Shown in pieces: positions 7,684 to 15,355 of a DNA stretch of 48,671 nt (position 1 is its first letter; the number at the start of each line of letters is the position of its first letter). Position numbers and translations under genes: made by a program. This DNA is from JBBIWA01 sp037439425. Its GTDB lineage: Bacteria; Acidobacteriota; Blastocatellia; RBC074. Under the pieces are notes generated by a model. That model was not told the origin of the DNA. It worked only from the letters and a program-made list of their open reading frames with translations, and did no database searches. Location: positions 1-48,671 of the forward strand of contig JBBIWA010000035.1 of NCBI GenBank assembly GCA_037439425.1, in the 5' to 3' direction.

Positions 7684-9507
7684 TCATTTCTCTTTCTTTC
7701 CCGTGAAATCCACGGTGGGAAAGGCCGCTGAAGAGACCTGACCTTTCATCACGTGGCCGTCGAGCTTGGCCACGAATTGGATTTCGGTCGGATTGCCCTG
7801 CACTTCGGCTTTGACCTTGAAGCTCACCTCATTGCCTTTGATCGAACCGCCGATCACAGGGAATTGGCCGAAGGGGGTCTCGAGCGTGCCGCCTAGCTCC
7901 GAGCCGTTGAACTTGAGCGCCGCTTTGAGCGCCACCTCGCCATTCGGCGTATTGGCGATCAAATTCCAGGTGCCTTCCAGACCGGCTTCGCCGCCGCTCG
8001 CTTCAGGCCCTGATGATTTTAGCAGCTTGCCTTCGGTATCGTAAATCTCCACGGTGCCGTATTTCTTGAGCACCTCGGCGATTTGTTTGGCGTCGCCAAC
8101 CGCGACCACTTGCAGTCTGTCGAGGTCGAGGTATTGGCGCGCCACGCGCTGCAGTTCGTCCTGCGTCACGGCGGAGATCTTCTGCGGATAAGTGTCCCAG
8201 TAATCATCGGGCAGGCCGTAGATCTTCTGCGTGATGACGTTTTGCAGCACCGACTGCGGAAACTCAAGCTGCAAAGCGAAGCTGCCAACGATGGTGCGTT
8301 TGGCGCGGTCGAATTCATCGAGCGGAACCTTTTCCTCACGGATGCGCTTGAGTTCATACAGCAGCTCATCCATCGAGCCTTTGGTCACCTCGGTGCGCAC
8401 TTCAGTGCTGGCCCGGAAAGTGCCCCGGTATTTGGACGAGGAGACACTACTGTAGGCGCCATAAGTGTAGCCTTTCTCTTCGCGCAGGTTGAGGAAGAGC
8501 CGGGCGCTCGCCCCGCCGCCGAGCACCTGATTCATCACCTGGAGCGCGAAGTAATCAGGATCGGTGCGCTCAATCGAGAGGTTGCCCAGCACGAGGTTGG
8601 TTTGCACCGATCCAGGCCGGTCAATCAAGTAGATCTTGCCCGGACCGATTTCATCGACTTTAGGAATGTTCAGTTGTGGCACCTCGCCGCGCTGCCACGA
8701 GCCGAAGACTTTTTCGAGCTTGGCCACGACCTCCGCCGGTTTGACATCGCCGACGATAGCAAAGATCGCATTGTTGGGCCGGTAATGGGTGGCGTGGAAT
8801 TGCCGCAGCTTCTCCGGTGTGATGCGTTGGTGTTCTTCTGCCGTCAGCGCGATACGCGAGGCCGGGTGCGAAGCGTAGATCACTTTGGAGAACATCTCGC
8901 TGGCGAGGAAGGCTGGTTGCGAACGCTGCAAGCGCAATTGTGCGATCTGGCGCGTGCGGTATTTGTCGAACTCATCTGCCGGGAAGCTCGGATTGAGGAT
9001 CACATCGGCAAACAGCTCCATGATCTGATCGAAGTTGTCAATCAGACCTGAAGCCGAGACGGCACTTGTCAGAGAGGTCAGTCCCGCAGCTGCCGAAAGC
9101 GTCGCGCCGAGTCGGTCCACCTCTTCAGCAATTTGTCTGCTGTCGCGCGTCTTGGTGCCTTCGCGCAGCAGCGCCGCCGTGTATTGCGCCACTCCCAGTT
9201 GATCGGCCGGGTTGGCCAGCCCGCCGCTCAGGATCACCATCTGCATGTTGAAGATCGGCAGCCTGTGGTCTTCGAGCACAAGCACTTGCAATCCGTTGCT
9301 CAAGCGGGTTTCGTAAGGCTTGGGCAGCTTGACTTTGAGCACTTCCTTGTTGACCGGGGCCTTGCCTTTGAGGACTGCGCCCTTGAGGGATGGGCGTTGC
9401 TGCTGAGTAGCGGGCGCAGGTGTTTGTGCCAGGGTCAGCGCCACAGCCAGCAGGGTCAAGCTCGCCAGCATTAGCGTGCGATTGAGTAGAGAGATGGTCT
9501 TTTTCAT
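7684..9507 (-). CDS. Exported M16-family peptidase-like protein, catalytically inactive subunit, with C-terminal beta-rich extension
   Basis: Protein of 607 residues with a signal peptide (MKKTISLLNRTLMLASLTLL...AQ). The two-lobed M16 fold is recognisable: the RLSNGLQVLVLEDHRLP start, YRPNNAIFAIVGDVKP, and GGGASARLFLNLREEKGYTYGAYS of the second lobe. The position of the zinc motif HXXEH reads GVAQYTAALLREG, so there are no zinc ligands. Residues about 505-607 form an extra domain (EGTWNL... through TVDFTGKKEK) rich in alternating strands, perhaps a carbohydrate- or lipid-binding sandwich; I do not recognise it. It is co-directional with, and 27 bases downstream of, the active M16 gene. Together they fit the active/inactive heterodimer pattern of M16B peptidases, acting in the periplasm. 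Confidence 0.9.
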   Translation of the reverse strand: MKKTISLLNRTLMLASLTLLAVALTLAQTPAPATQQQRPSLKGAVLKGKAPVNKEVLKVKLPKPYETRLSNGLQVLVLEDHRLPIFNMQMVILSGGLANPADQLGVAQYTAALLREGTKTRDSRQIAEEVDRLGATLSAAAGLTSLTSAVSASGLIDNFDQIMELFADVILNPSFPADEFDKYRTRQIAQLRLQRSQPAFLASEMFSKVIYASHPASRIALTAEEHQRITPEKLRQFHATHYRPNNAIFAIVGDVKPAEVVAKLEKVFGSWQRGEVPQLNIPKVDEIGPGKIYLIDRPGSVQTNLVLGNLSIERTDPDYFALQVMNQVLGGGASARLFLNLREEKGYTYGAYSSVSSSKYRGTFRASTEVRTEVTKGSMDELLYELKRIREEKVPLDEFDRAKRTIVGSFALQLEFPQSVLQNVITQKIYGLPDDYWDTYPQKISAVTQDELQRVARQYLDLDRLQVVAVGDAKQIAEVLKKYGTVEIYDTEGKLLKSSGPEASGGEAGLEGTWNLIANTPNGEVALKAALKFNGSELGGTLETPFGQFPVIGGSIKGNEVSFKVKAEVQGNPTEIQFVAKLDGHVMKGQVSSAAFPTVDFTGKKEK

Positions 9508-9534
9508 TTTTGCTTCCTCCTCAACTGGTGGCAG

Positions 9535-10935
9535 TTACTTGTCCGTCGCTTCAGCTCCCGCCGCTCCCTTCGGTTTGGGCAGAGCCAAACCGACCGTGCG
9601 CTTGGTCGCCTGGAGGTATTTTTGCGCGACGCGCTGGACATCGGCTTTGGTGACAGCAGCGATCTTGTCAAACCGGGTGGTGACCAGATTGGGATCGTTG
9701 TAAGCCACGGCTGCTTCAGCCAGATTGATCGCCAAACCGAGCGAGGTCTGCCGGGACTGGATGGCGCTGCGGCGCGCAAACTGCTTGGCCTTCTCCAGCT
9801 CCCAATCGGCAATTGGCTCTTGTTGCAGTTTGGCGATCTCTTCGTAAATGACCGCTTCAACCTCTTCGGCCTTCTTGCCTGGCGCGATCGTCGCGCTGAT
9901 TTGAAAAGCGCCAGGGCCGCGCCGCGCATTGACGCCGCTGCTTGCCGAGAGGGCGAGTTGTTTTTCTTTGACCAGTTTCTGGTACAACCGCGAGCTCTGG
10001 CCGCCGCCGAGCACAGTGGCGAGCACCTGCAGCGCATAAGCGTCGGGCGTGTTGCCCACGACGCCTTTGTAACCGATCTGGAGCAACGCCAGCCGCGCGT
10101 GCTCGTCATCAAGCGTGAAGCGACGTTCCGCAGTTTGCTCTGGCTCGGTCTTGTCAACTTGAGGCGGTTTGGGTTGCGCGGGGATCGGCTCGAAGTACTT
10201 CTTGATCTTAGCCAGCGCCTCTTCAGTCTTGAAATCGCCCACCAACGCCATCACCGCGTTGTTCGGCGCGTAGTAGATACGGAAGAACTCGCGCACGTCT
10301 TCGACGGTAGCGGCGTTCAAGTCTTCCATCGAGCCGATGACCGAATGTTTGTAAGCGAAATTGTCATACATCGTCTCGCTGAATTGCTCGAACATCTTGC
10401 CGTAGGGTTGATTATCAAGCCGCAGCCGTCGCTCTTCCTGCACCGCGTGGCGCTGATTGTCGAGATTCTCTTTCGAGATGTCGAGGCTACGCATCCGATC
10501 GGCTTCGAGAAAGAGCGCCAGGTCGAGTTGATTGGCCGGGAGCGTCTCGAAATAAAGCGTGCGTTCTTCGTTGGTCGTGCCGTTCATCTGGCCGCCGTTG
10601 GTGTCAATCAGGATGAAGTGCTCGCTTTTGCCGACGTTCTCCGAGCCTTGAAACATCATGTGCTCGAACAAATGCGCAAAACCGGTGCGCCCTTTTCGCT
10701 CGTTGCGCGAGCCGACATCGTAGATCAGCGCCAGCGAGATGACCGGCGCGCTGTGGTCTTCAACCAGAAGCACGCGCAGACCGTTCTTGAGTTTCACATC
10801 CTTGAAATTGACTTTGGGAATGTTCGCAGCAGGCGCTGCTTTCGCAGCAGGCTTCGGTTTGCTTTGAGCGTAAGCCGGAATGCTTGCGAGCGTAAGCAGC
10901 AGCGCCAGCAATAAGCAAGCGTAGCGTTTGAGCAT
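9535..10935 (-). CDS. Exported M16-family zinc metallopeptidase, active subunit
   Basis: Protein of 466 residues with a signal peptide (MLKRYACLLLALLLTLAS...AYAQ). The zinc motif is intact: His88-Leu-Phe-Glu91-His92 inside AHLFEHMMFQGS, with the distal acidic ligand in the LALFLEADRM segment about 75 residues later. The second lobe carries GGGQSSRLYQKLVKEKQLA. M16 enzymes degrade unfolded or small peptides inside a clam-shell chamber. This one should be periplasmic and zinc dependent, with the inactive partner encoded next. It is transcribed first in the pair, and the repeat-rich spacer lies upstream. Confidence 0.93.
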   Translation of the reverse strand: MLKRYACLLLALLLTLASIPAYAQSKPKPAAKAAPAANIPKVNFKDVKLKNGLRVLLVEDHSAPVISLALIYDVGSRNERKGRTGFAHLFEHMMFQGSENVGKSEHFILIDTNGGQMNGTTNEERTLYFETLPANQLDLALFLEADRMRSLDISKENLDNQRHAVQEERRLRLDNQPYGKMFEQFSETMYDNFAYKHSVIGSMEDLNAATVEDVREFFRIYYAPNNAVMALVGDFKTEEALAKIKKYFEPIPAQPKPPQVDKTEPEQTAERRFTLDDEHARLALLQIGYKGVVGNTPDAYALQVLATVLGGGQSSRLYQKLVKEKQLALSASSGVNARRGPGAFQISATIAPGKKAEEVEAVIYEEIAKLQQEPIADWELEKAKQFARRSAIQSRQTSLGLAINLAEAAVAYNDPNLVTTRFDKIAAVTKADVQRVAQKYLQATKRTVGLALPKPKGAAGAEATDK

Positions 10936-11381
10936 GGGCAGACTCCTTTCGGGATACAGTCAATTCAGTTTGGAATGGTGACGAGAACTCATCGGGTGAA
11001 TGGAGTGAACCACCCTCGGGGGAGCAGATACGTCTGCTGGTGAAGTTGTCAATTCTCTTTTGCCGCCAGCCAAGCCGGCAGCCGCAATGCGACAGACTGT
11101 GGAAGCTCATCTAATCCCGCCAGTTTGCAACAGGCGATGGAGCATTAGCCTCCAATTCATGCCTCCGATATTTCGAGTGAGTCGAATTCATTGTATCTCA
11201 ACCCGCCGAGCATCGCAAAATGCAGAGTTACTTCGCACCACTGTGGTTCACCAGGCACCGTTACGTTCATACAGCCGTTGTCGGTGATCGTCCGTAATCA
11301 ACGGCTGCGGGGTTTTGTTGAGAAGATCAGATGGGAGAGGAGCTTGGTGTATGAACTGAACATCCGTATATAATCGCTGTC

Positions 11382-11397
11382 GCCCGCGTGCGCGGGC
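11382..11397. repeat. Short palindrome, copy 1
   Basis: A perfect inverted repeat: GCCCGCG, a TG centre, CGCGGGC. Further copies are at 11455-11470 and 11614-11629. Confidence 0.8.
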
Positions 11398-11433
11398 TCG
11401 TTTGATTTGGTGGTTGCTCTTTCCTGGGGTTGG

Positions 11434-11473
11434 CACCCCAGGCTCTATGCTGTTGCCCGCGTGCGCGGGCTGA
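11434..11473. repeat. Palindrome-containing dispersed repeat, copy 2
   Basis: CACCCCAGGCTCTATGCT precedes the same GCCCGCG-TG-CGCGGGC palindrome (11455-11470). CTGGGGT just upstream can also pair with ACCCCAG. The leader plus palindrome recurs at 11592-11632, so the unit is about 40 bp. It looks like a dispersed REP-type element able to form an RNA or DNA hairpin. Confidence 0.75.
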
Positions 11474-11521
11474 AAAAAGAGCCCAACCTATCACAACAAG
11501 CTGTCACCCGGTTGGCAAATC

Positions 11522-11591
11522 CGCAATCCGCAATTCACAATTCGCAATCCGCAATTCGCAGTCCGCAATTTGCAATCCGCAATCCACAAGT
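11522..11591. repeat. Heptanucleotide tandem tract (CGCAATY)
   Basis: Ten consecutive 7-bp units with consensus CGCAATC/T: CGCAATC, CGCAATT, CACAATT, CGCAATC, CGCAATT, CGCAGTC, CGCAATT, TGCAATC, CGCAATC, CACAAGT. It resembles the short tandemly repeated heptamers described in cyanobacteria (comparison from memory). Confidence 0.85.
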
Positions 11592-11632
11592 CACCCCAGG
11601 CTCTATGCTCTCAGCCCGCGTGCGCGGGCTGA
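11592..11632. repeat. Palindrome-containing dispersed repeat, copy 3
   Basis: Same CACCCCAGGCTCTATGCT leader and palindrome (11614-11629) as copy 2. The two copies flank the heptamer tract at 11522-11591. Confidence 0.75.
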
Positions 11633-11793
11633 TGGTCCATCCCACAGCCGCGAATGCAGAGGGGAGCTCCGCGGTTAGGCGGACTGGTTCACCATAAAGG
11701 GCATCTTTCCATACTCATCGAAGAGAAGGAAGCAGATGGGAGCTTCGCGGTTAGGCGGGCCGGTTCACTTGCGGAGGCAAAAGTTACATCCCA

Positions 11794-11934
11794 CAGCCCG
11801 CGAATGGGGGCGGGAGATCCTACAAGGGCGAGCGGCGAGCAGCGAGCGGGTTGCACCTCACAGCCCGCGAATGGAGGCGGAAGATCCTGCAAGGGCGAGC
11901 GGCGAGCAGCGAGCGGGTTGCACCTCACAGCCCG
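11794..11934. repeat. 67-bp tandem repeat, two full copies plus the start of a third
   Basis: Units begin at 11794 and 11861 (landmark CAGCCCGCGAATGG), and the third start is at 11928; the period is 67. The copies differ at few positions (for example TCCTACAAGG versus TCCTGCAAGG). Each contains the internal string GAGCGGCGAGCAGCGAGCGG. Noncoding as far as I can see. Confidence 0.85.
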
Positions 11935-12028
11935 TGAATGCGGGCGCTAGCCTAAAGCCCAGCTTGGAGCGCGCAGCGCGTAACCCTGGGAGAGGATGGA
12001 TAAATGGTTCCTAGCCCGTGAAACGGTC

Positions 12029-12119
12029 GGCAGCCATTACTCACACCGTTACACTCATACACCACTGCTCGCTGCTGGCTGCTCCCTGCGGCAGCCATTA
12101 CTCATACCGTTACACTCAT
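12029..12119. repeat. Direct repeat of about 30 bp, period 61
   Basis: GGCAGCCATTACTCA, then one variable region, then ACCGTTACACTCAT, occurs at 12029-12058 and again at 12090-12119 with two mismatches. The bases between are a GCTGCTC-rich string. Confidence 0.7.
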
Positions 12120-12741
12120 GCAACTAGGCAGGCTACTACCTGACCGGAGCCAGATTGAAGCTACCGGGAATGGCCTCGCTCAGAAGAGATATCTCCACCC
12201 AGGACTGGCTTGCTGATCTCTTCAACGGCGTGTGGCAAGAGCCTTCGCGCCAGATCCTATAATGCGGCTTGACCGACTTGAGAAGACCGCTATCTTCTCA
12301 CCTATGCCTCGCACATAAGCAGATTCTGAAGCTGGCTTGACCGACTTTAGAAGACTGCACCCATCAGGCACTGCGCGGAGAGCCTCGGTTCCCGCCCCAG
12401 TTCTTTCCATCCGCCATCCATCAGCTGCACGAAGGGCAACAGCGCGGCGCGCCCCATCGCAAGCGTCCGCCGTGCTGAACTTCTCCACAAGCGGGCCACA
12501 GTGTACAGCCCACCTCGATCACGCCCGGGCGCGGCACGTGTCGTGGCACTCCTTTCTTCTCTTCGTCGGCAGGTGGCTGCTGACTGGCAGGCGGTACTTG
12601 AACCAACGCAACGGGCCATATTCGGCGAAGCGTTGCGGGATGTTCTGCTCACAGTAGGTTTGCGCTTCGAGGTGAACGACTCTTGCGCCGCAGGGCTTGG
12701 TGCTCCTGAGTGTGCGGCGAATGAAGGCAGCCGATCCGTTC

Positions 12742-14439
12742 TCAAAAGACCGGCTCCTGATACTCGCCAAAGACAGGCCGCAGCGCATCACACATCTCGC
12801 CGAGCGTGCAATCGGCCCGGGCGCAGTCAATGAGCAGCGGCATCGTGTTCACGTGCGGGTCTTCAGCGCCGCGCCTGAGCGCATCGAGCGCGCGTTGGGC
12901 AGCCAGCTTGTCGCGCCTAGCGCGCAGTTGCGCCAAGCGTTCGGCTTGCAGCTTTGCTACCGACTCATCAATCTGCAAGATGTTCGGCTCGCCTAACTCG
13001 TCGCCCTCCATCACATACTCGTTGACCCCGACGATGATCTTCTCTTTGCGTTCGACCGCGCGCTGGTATTGGTAAGCAGATTCTTGAATCTCTTTCTGCG
13101 GGAAGCCCGCTTCAATCGCTTCGATCATCCCGCCCATCTCATCGATCTTGCGAAAGTAGTCCCAGGCCTCTTCTTCGAGGTCTTTCGTGAGTTTCTCGAC
13201 GAAGTAGGAGCCGCCTAGTGGGTCCACCGTGTTCGTGACGCCTGTTTCGTGCGCGATGATCTGCTGGGTACGCAACGCGATCAAAGCGGCGCGTTCAGTC
13301 GGCAGCGCCAGCGCTTCGTCGTAACCGTCGCAGTGCAACGACTGCGTGCCGCCAAGCACACCGGCCAGCGCCTGAATTGCCACACGGATGATGTTGTTGA
13401 TCGGTTGTTGCACCGTCAAACTGACGCCCGCTGTCTGCGTGTGGAAGCGCAATTGCCACGAGCGCGGATTCTTCGCCTTGAAGCGCTCCGTCATGACGCG
13501 ATACCAGATGCGCCGCGCGGCGCGATACTTGGCGATCTCCTCGAAGAAATCATTATGCGCATTGAAGAAGAACGACAGCCGCGGCGCAAACTCGTCAACC
13601 TCAAGTCCAGCGCGGATGCCGTACTCGACATACTCGATGCCATCGCGCAAAGTGAAAGCCAGCTCCTGCGCTGCGGTCGCGCCCGCTTCGCGGATGTGAT
13701 AGCCGGAGATGGAGATCGAATTCCACTTCGGCATCTCTGCGGCGCAGAACTTGAAAACGTCGGTGATCAACCGCATCGATGGGCGCGGCGGATAGATCCA
13801 CTCCTTCTGCGCGATGTACTCCTTGAGGATGTCATTCTGCAGCGTGCCGGAGAGGTGGCGCCACTGCGCCCCTTGTCTTTCGGCTGTCGCGAGAAAGAAG
13901 GCGAAGATCATCGAAGCTGGCGCATTGATCGTCATCGAAGTGGTAACCTGATCGAGCGGGATGCCATCAAAGAGCACATCCATATCAGCGCGCGATGAGA
14001 CGGCCACGCCGCATTTGCCGACCTCGCCTTCAGAGAAGGGGTGATCGGAGTCGTAACCCATCAGCGTCGGCAGATCGAAGGCTACCGAAAGTCCCGTCTG
14101 CCCGTGGGCGAGCAAATACTTGAAACGCTCATTGGTGTCGAAGGCGGAACCAAAGCCAGCGAATTGCCGCATCGTCCAGAGCCGGGCGCGATAGCCTGTC
14201 GGGTGAATGCCGCGGGTGTAAGGCGGTTGTCCCGGAAAGCCGATGTCGCGCGCAAAACTGATTCCTTCCAGGTCGCGCGGAGTGTAGAGCCGCTGGATCG
14301 GTCTGAGCGAGGTGGTAGTGAATTCCGTCCGGCTTTCCGGCAGCCGGCGTAACGAAGGCTGCAGGCAACGCTCTTCCCACTCCCGTTGCAGTTCGTCTGT
14401 CGGAGCGGGGATGATATCAGTATCGGCAAGTTGATTCAT
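12742..14439 (-). CDS. Acyl-CoA mutase large subunit (methylmalonyl-CoA mutase catalytic chain)
   Basis: Protein of 565 residues comprising only the TIM-barrel and linker part of adenosylcobalamin-dependent acyl-CoA mutases; the B12 domain is a separate gene at 7218. Recognisable blocks are LSVAFDLPTLMGYDSDHP (about 117-134), NSISISGYHIREAG, DEFAPRLSFFFNAHNDFFEE, RFHTQTAGVSLTVQQP and GGTQSLHCDGYDEALALPTE. Arg223 in PSMR matches the residue that binds the substrate carboxylate in methylmalonyl-CoA mutase, which favours methylmalonyl-CoA to succinyl-CoA conversion. The position of the catalytic Tyr of classical mutases (GPYPTMY) here reads GIHPTGY (His79), so a related acyl-CoA cannot be excluded. 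The family call is firm; the substrate is probable only. Confidence 0.93.
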   Translation of the reverse strand: MNQLADTDIIPAPTDELQREWEERCLQPSLRRLPESRTEFTTTSLRPIQRLYTPRDLEGISFARDIGFPGQPPYTRGIHPTGYRARLWTMRQFAGFGSAFDTNERFKYLLAHGQTGLSVAFDLPTLMGYDSDHPFSEGEVGKCGVAVSSRADMDVLFDGIPLDQVTTSMTINAPASMIFAFFLATAERQGAQWRHLSGTLQNDILKEYIAQKEWIYPPRPSMRLITDVFKFCAAEMPKWNSISISGYHIREAGATAAQELAFTLRDGIEYVEYGIRAGLEVDEFAPRLSFFFNAHNDFFEEIAKYRAARRIWYRVMTERFKAKNPRSWQLRFHTQTAGVSLTVQQPINNIIRVAIQALAGVLGGTQSLHCDGYDEALALPTERAALIALRTQQIIAHETGVTNTVDPLGGSYFVEKLTKDLEEEAWDYFRKIDEMGGMIEAIEAGFPQKEIQESAYQYQRAVERKEKIIVGVNEYVMEGDELGEPNILQIDESVAKLQAERLAQLRARRDKLAAQRALDALRRGAEDPHVNTMPLLIDCARADCTLGEMCDALRPVFGEYQEPVF

Positions 14440-15021
14440 AAATCACTCCTCGTTGATTTTGTCGCCATGATGGCCTCAAGCATAACACCCGGATGGCGGT
14501 TGCTCTTCTTATTACTTTATTCGGACGGCAGGCCAAAGTAAAAGGTAGCAGAGGGTCGAAGCCACCTCCAAGTGGATCCGGGCCGGTATGGTTTGGCAAA
14601 TCTCCTGGCCGAATTATTTCTTGCTGTAAAAAATTTCGGTGATGGGGCTGGACAAGATGAGGAGACCAGCGTCAGAGTTGAGGCTTCAAGAGCAAGAGAG
14701 TAAATCGAAAGGAGGCATCAACCGCTAACTGTGGACTTTTCTGTGAGACAAAGCAGGTACTATGAGCCGGGAAGGGGAAGATATCTGCCCAGGTGAAGCT
14801 TGCAAGTGAGGAGTAGAGGAAAGTTTGTGGGGGCTTTTCACTTGACAAAAAAAAAATCGGTGCTAGATTGCCATCTCTTTCTGCAGTGGTGAGAAATTCC
14901 AGTCACAGGTGTTCAGCTAAGTAAGCTCTTCAGCCGAAAGCGAAGGGGGGATAATTCTCGACATGTGGCCAAGCCGAATTCCTGTATATCTCCGATTTCT
15001 TTCATTCAAGAGGATACTTCG
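14440..15021. other. Intergenic spacer with one promoter
   Basis: No gene or repeat array is seen in these 582 bases. The only clear element is the promoter at 14843-14870. The following 150 bases up to the micro-ORF at 15022 would be a 5' leader; it contains GCGAAGGGGGG near 14940 but no start codon at a suitable distance. Confidence 0.55.
14843..14870 (+). promoter_or_regulatory. Candidate sigma-70 promoter
   Basis: TTGACA (14843-14848), 16 bases including a run of nine A, then TAGATT (14865-14870). The perfect -35 and A-rich spacer make it one of the better promoter matches in the window. It points at the micro-ORFs and the exported protein downstream. Confidence 0.5.
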
Positions 15022-15138
15022 ATGAAAAGAGTCTGGATGATTTCCATCTCTTGCCCGAGTTTGACCAAGGCCAAGCGTGCGTTCAGACTAATGGCCCTGT
15101 CAATCTTTCTGCTTCTTCTACCAATTCGAGAGGGATGA
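15022..15138 (+). CDS. Micro-ORF, 38 residues, signal-peptide-like
   Basis: The ATG at 15022 has AGAGGA about eight bases upstream. The product is MKRVWMISISCPSLTKAKR..., a basic N-region, then the hydrophobic run LMALSIFLLLLP, then IREG and stop. The stop TGA shares bases with the ATG of the next frame (ATGA at 15135-15138). It may be a short leader or membrane peptide, or the export signal of a protein whose body is in the next frame and is reached by re-initiation, a -1 shift, or an undetected indel. No family recognised. Confidence 0.4.
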   Translation: MKRVWMISISCPSLTKAKRAFRLMALSIFLLLLPIREG

Positions 15139-15278
15139 GCCAAGAGGCGATAATAGAGGAAACCTGCGCGGTTTATCCAGGCGAAGGCGGTAGACCTGCG
15201 TGGTGTTGCCAGTATTTTATCTATACCCCGGCAGGTTGGGTTCCTTTCAGCGACCCCGAATGGTGGTATGTTACTTAA
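15135..15278 (+). CDS. Small Cys/Trp/Tyr-rich peptide, 47 residues
   Basis: The frame is open from an upstream ATG at 15051, but the ATG at 15135 overlaps the stop of the preceding micro-ORF by four bases, the usual sign of coupled translation. The peptide has Cys11, Cys24 and Cys25 and an aromatic tail (WVPFSDPEWWYVT), suggesting a small disulphide- or metal-binding extracytoplasmic peptide if it is joined to the signal-like segment upstream. No family recognised; neither a peptide-modifying enzyme nor a dedicated transporter is adjacent. Confidence 0.4.
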   Translation: MSQEAIIEETCAVYPGEGGRPAWCCQYFIYTPAGWVPFSDPEWWYVT

Positions 15279-15340
15279 TGCCTTATTACTGCCAAAGCTA
15301 ACGCTGAATGACGTCAGTCCGATCAAATGAATCAACCTAG

Positions 15341-15350
15341 AGGAGGTGAT
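15341..15350 (+). promoter_or_regulatory. Near-perfect ribosome binding site
   Basis: AGGAGGTGAT at 15341-15350 is complementary to the 16S rRNA tail over ten bases, and lies five bases before GTG 15356. It fixes the GTG as the start of the next gene and predicts strong translation. Confidence 0.85.
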
Positions 15351-15355
15351 TAGCC

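Larger units (their letters stand above)
10936..12741. other. 1.8-kb repeat-rich spacer without a recognisable gene
   Basis: No frame here shows family motifs. The stretch holds three copies of a palindrome (11382-11629), a heptamer tract (11522-11591), a 67-bp tandem repeat (11794-11934) and a 61-bp-spaced repeat (12029-12119). Between 12300 and 12741 short minus-strand frames exist, one with a CxxC-like tail (WGAPRCCPSCS ending near 12421), but frames change repeatedly and nothing is recognisable; this could be decayed coding sequence or chance. Confidence 0.6.

Noticed and set aside
8083..9051. 322-codon plus-strand open frame opposite the inactive M16 gene
   Set aside because: Same reason: composition-driven antisense frame over a well-supported gene.
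9622..10914. 430-codon plus-strand open frame opposite the active M16 gene
   Set aside because: Mirror of a GC-rich coding strand; the minus strand has the signal peptide, zinc motif and full M16 fold, while the plus frame has no family motif.
11522..11591. CRISPR array
   Set aside because: Units are 7 bp with no spacers, and no cas genes are present.
12347..12745. Minus-strand frames after the mutase gene, including a CxxC-like tail
   Set aside because: Plausible fragments change frame every few dozen codons and show no recognisable family; listed only as spacer content.
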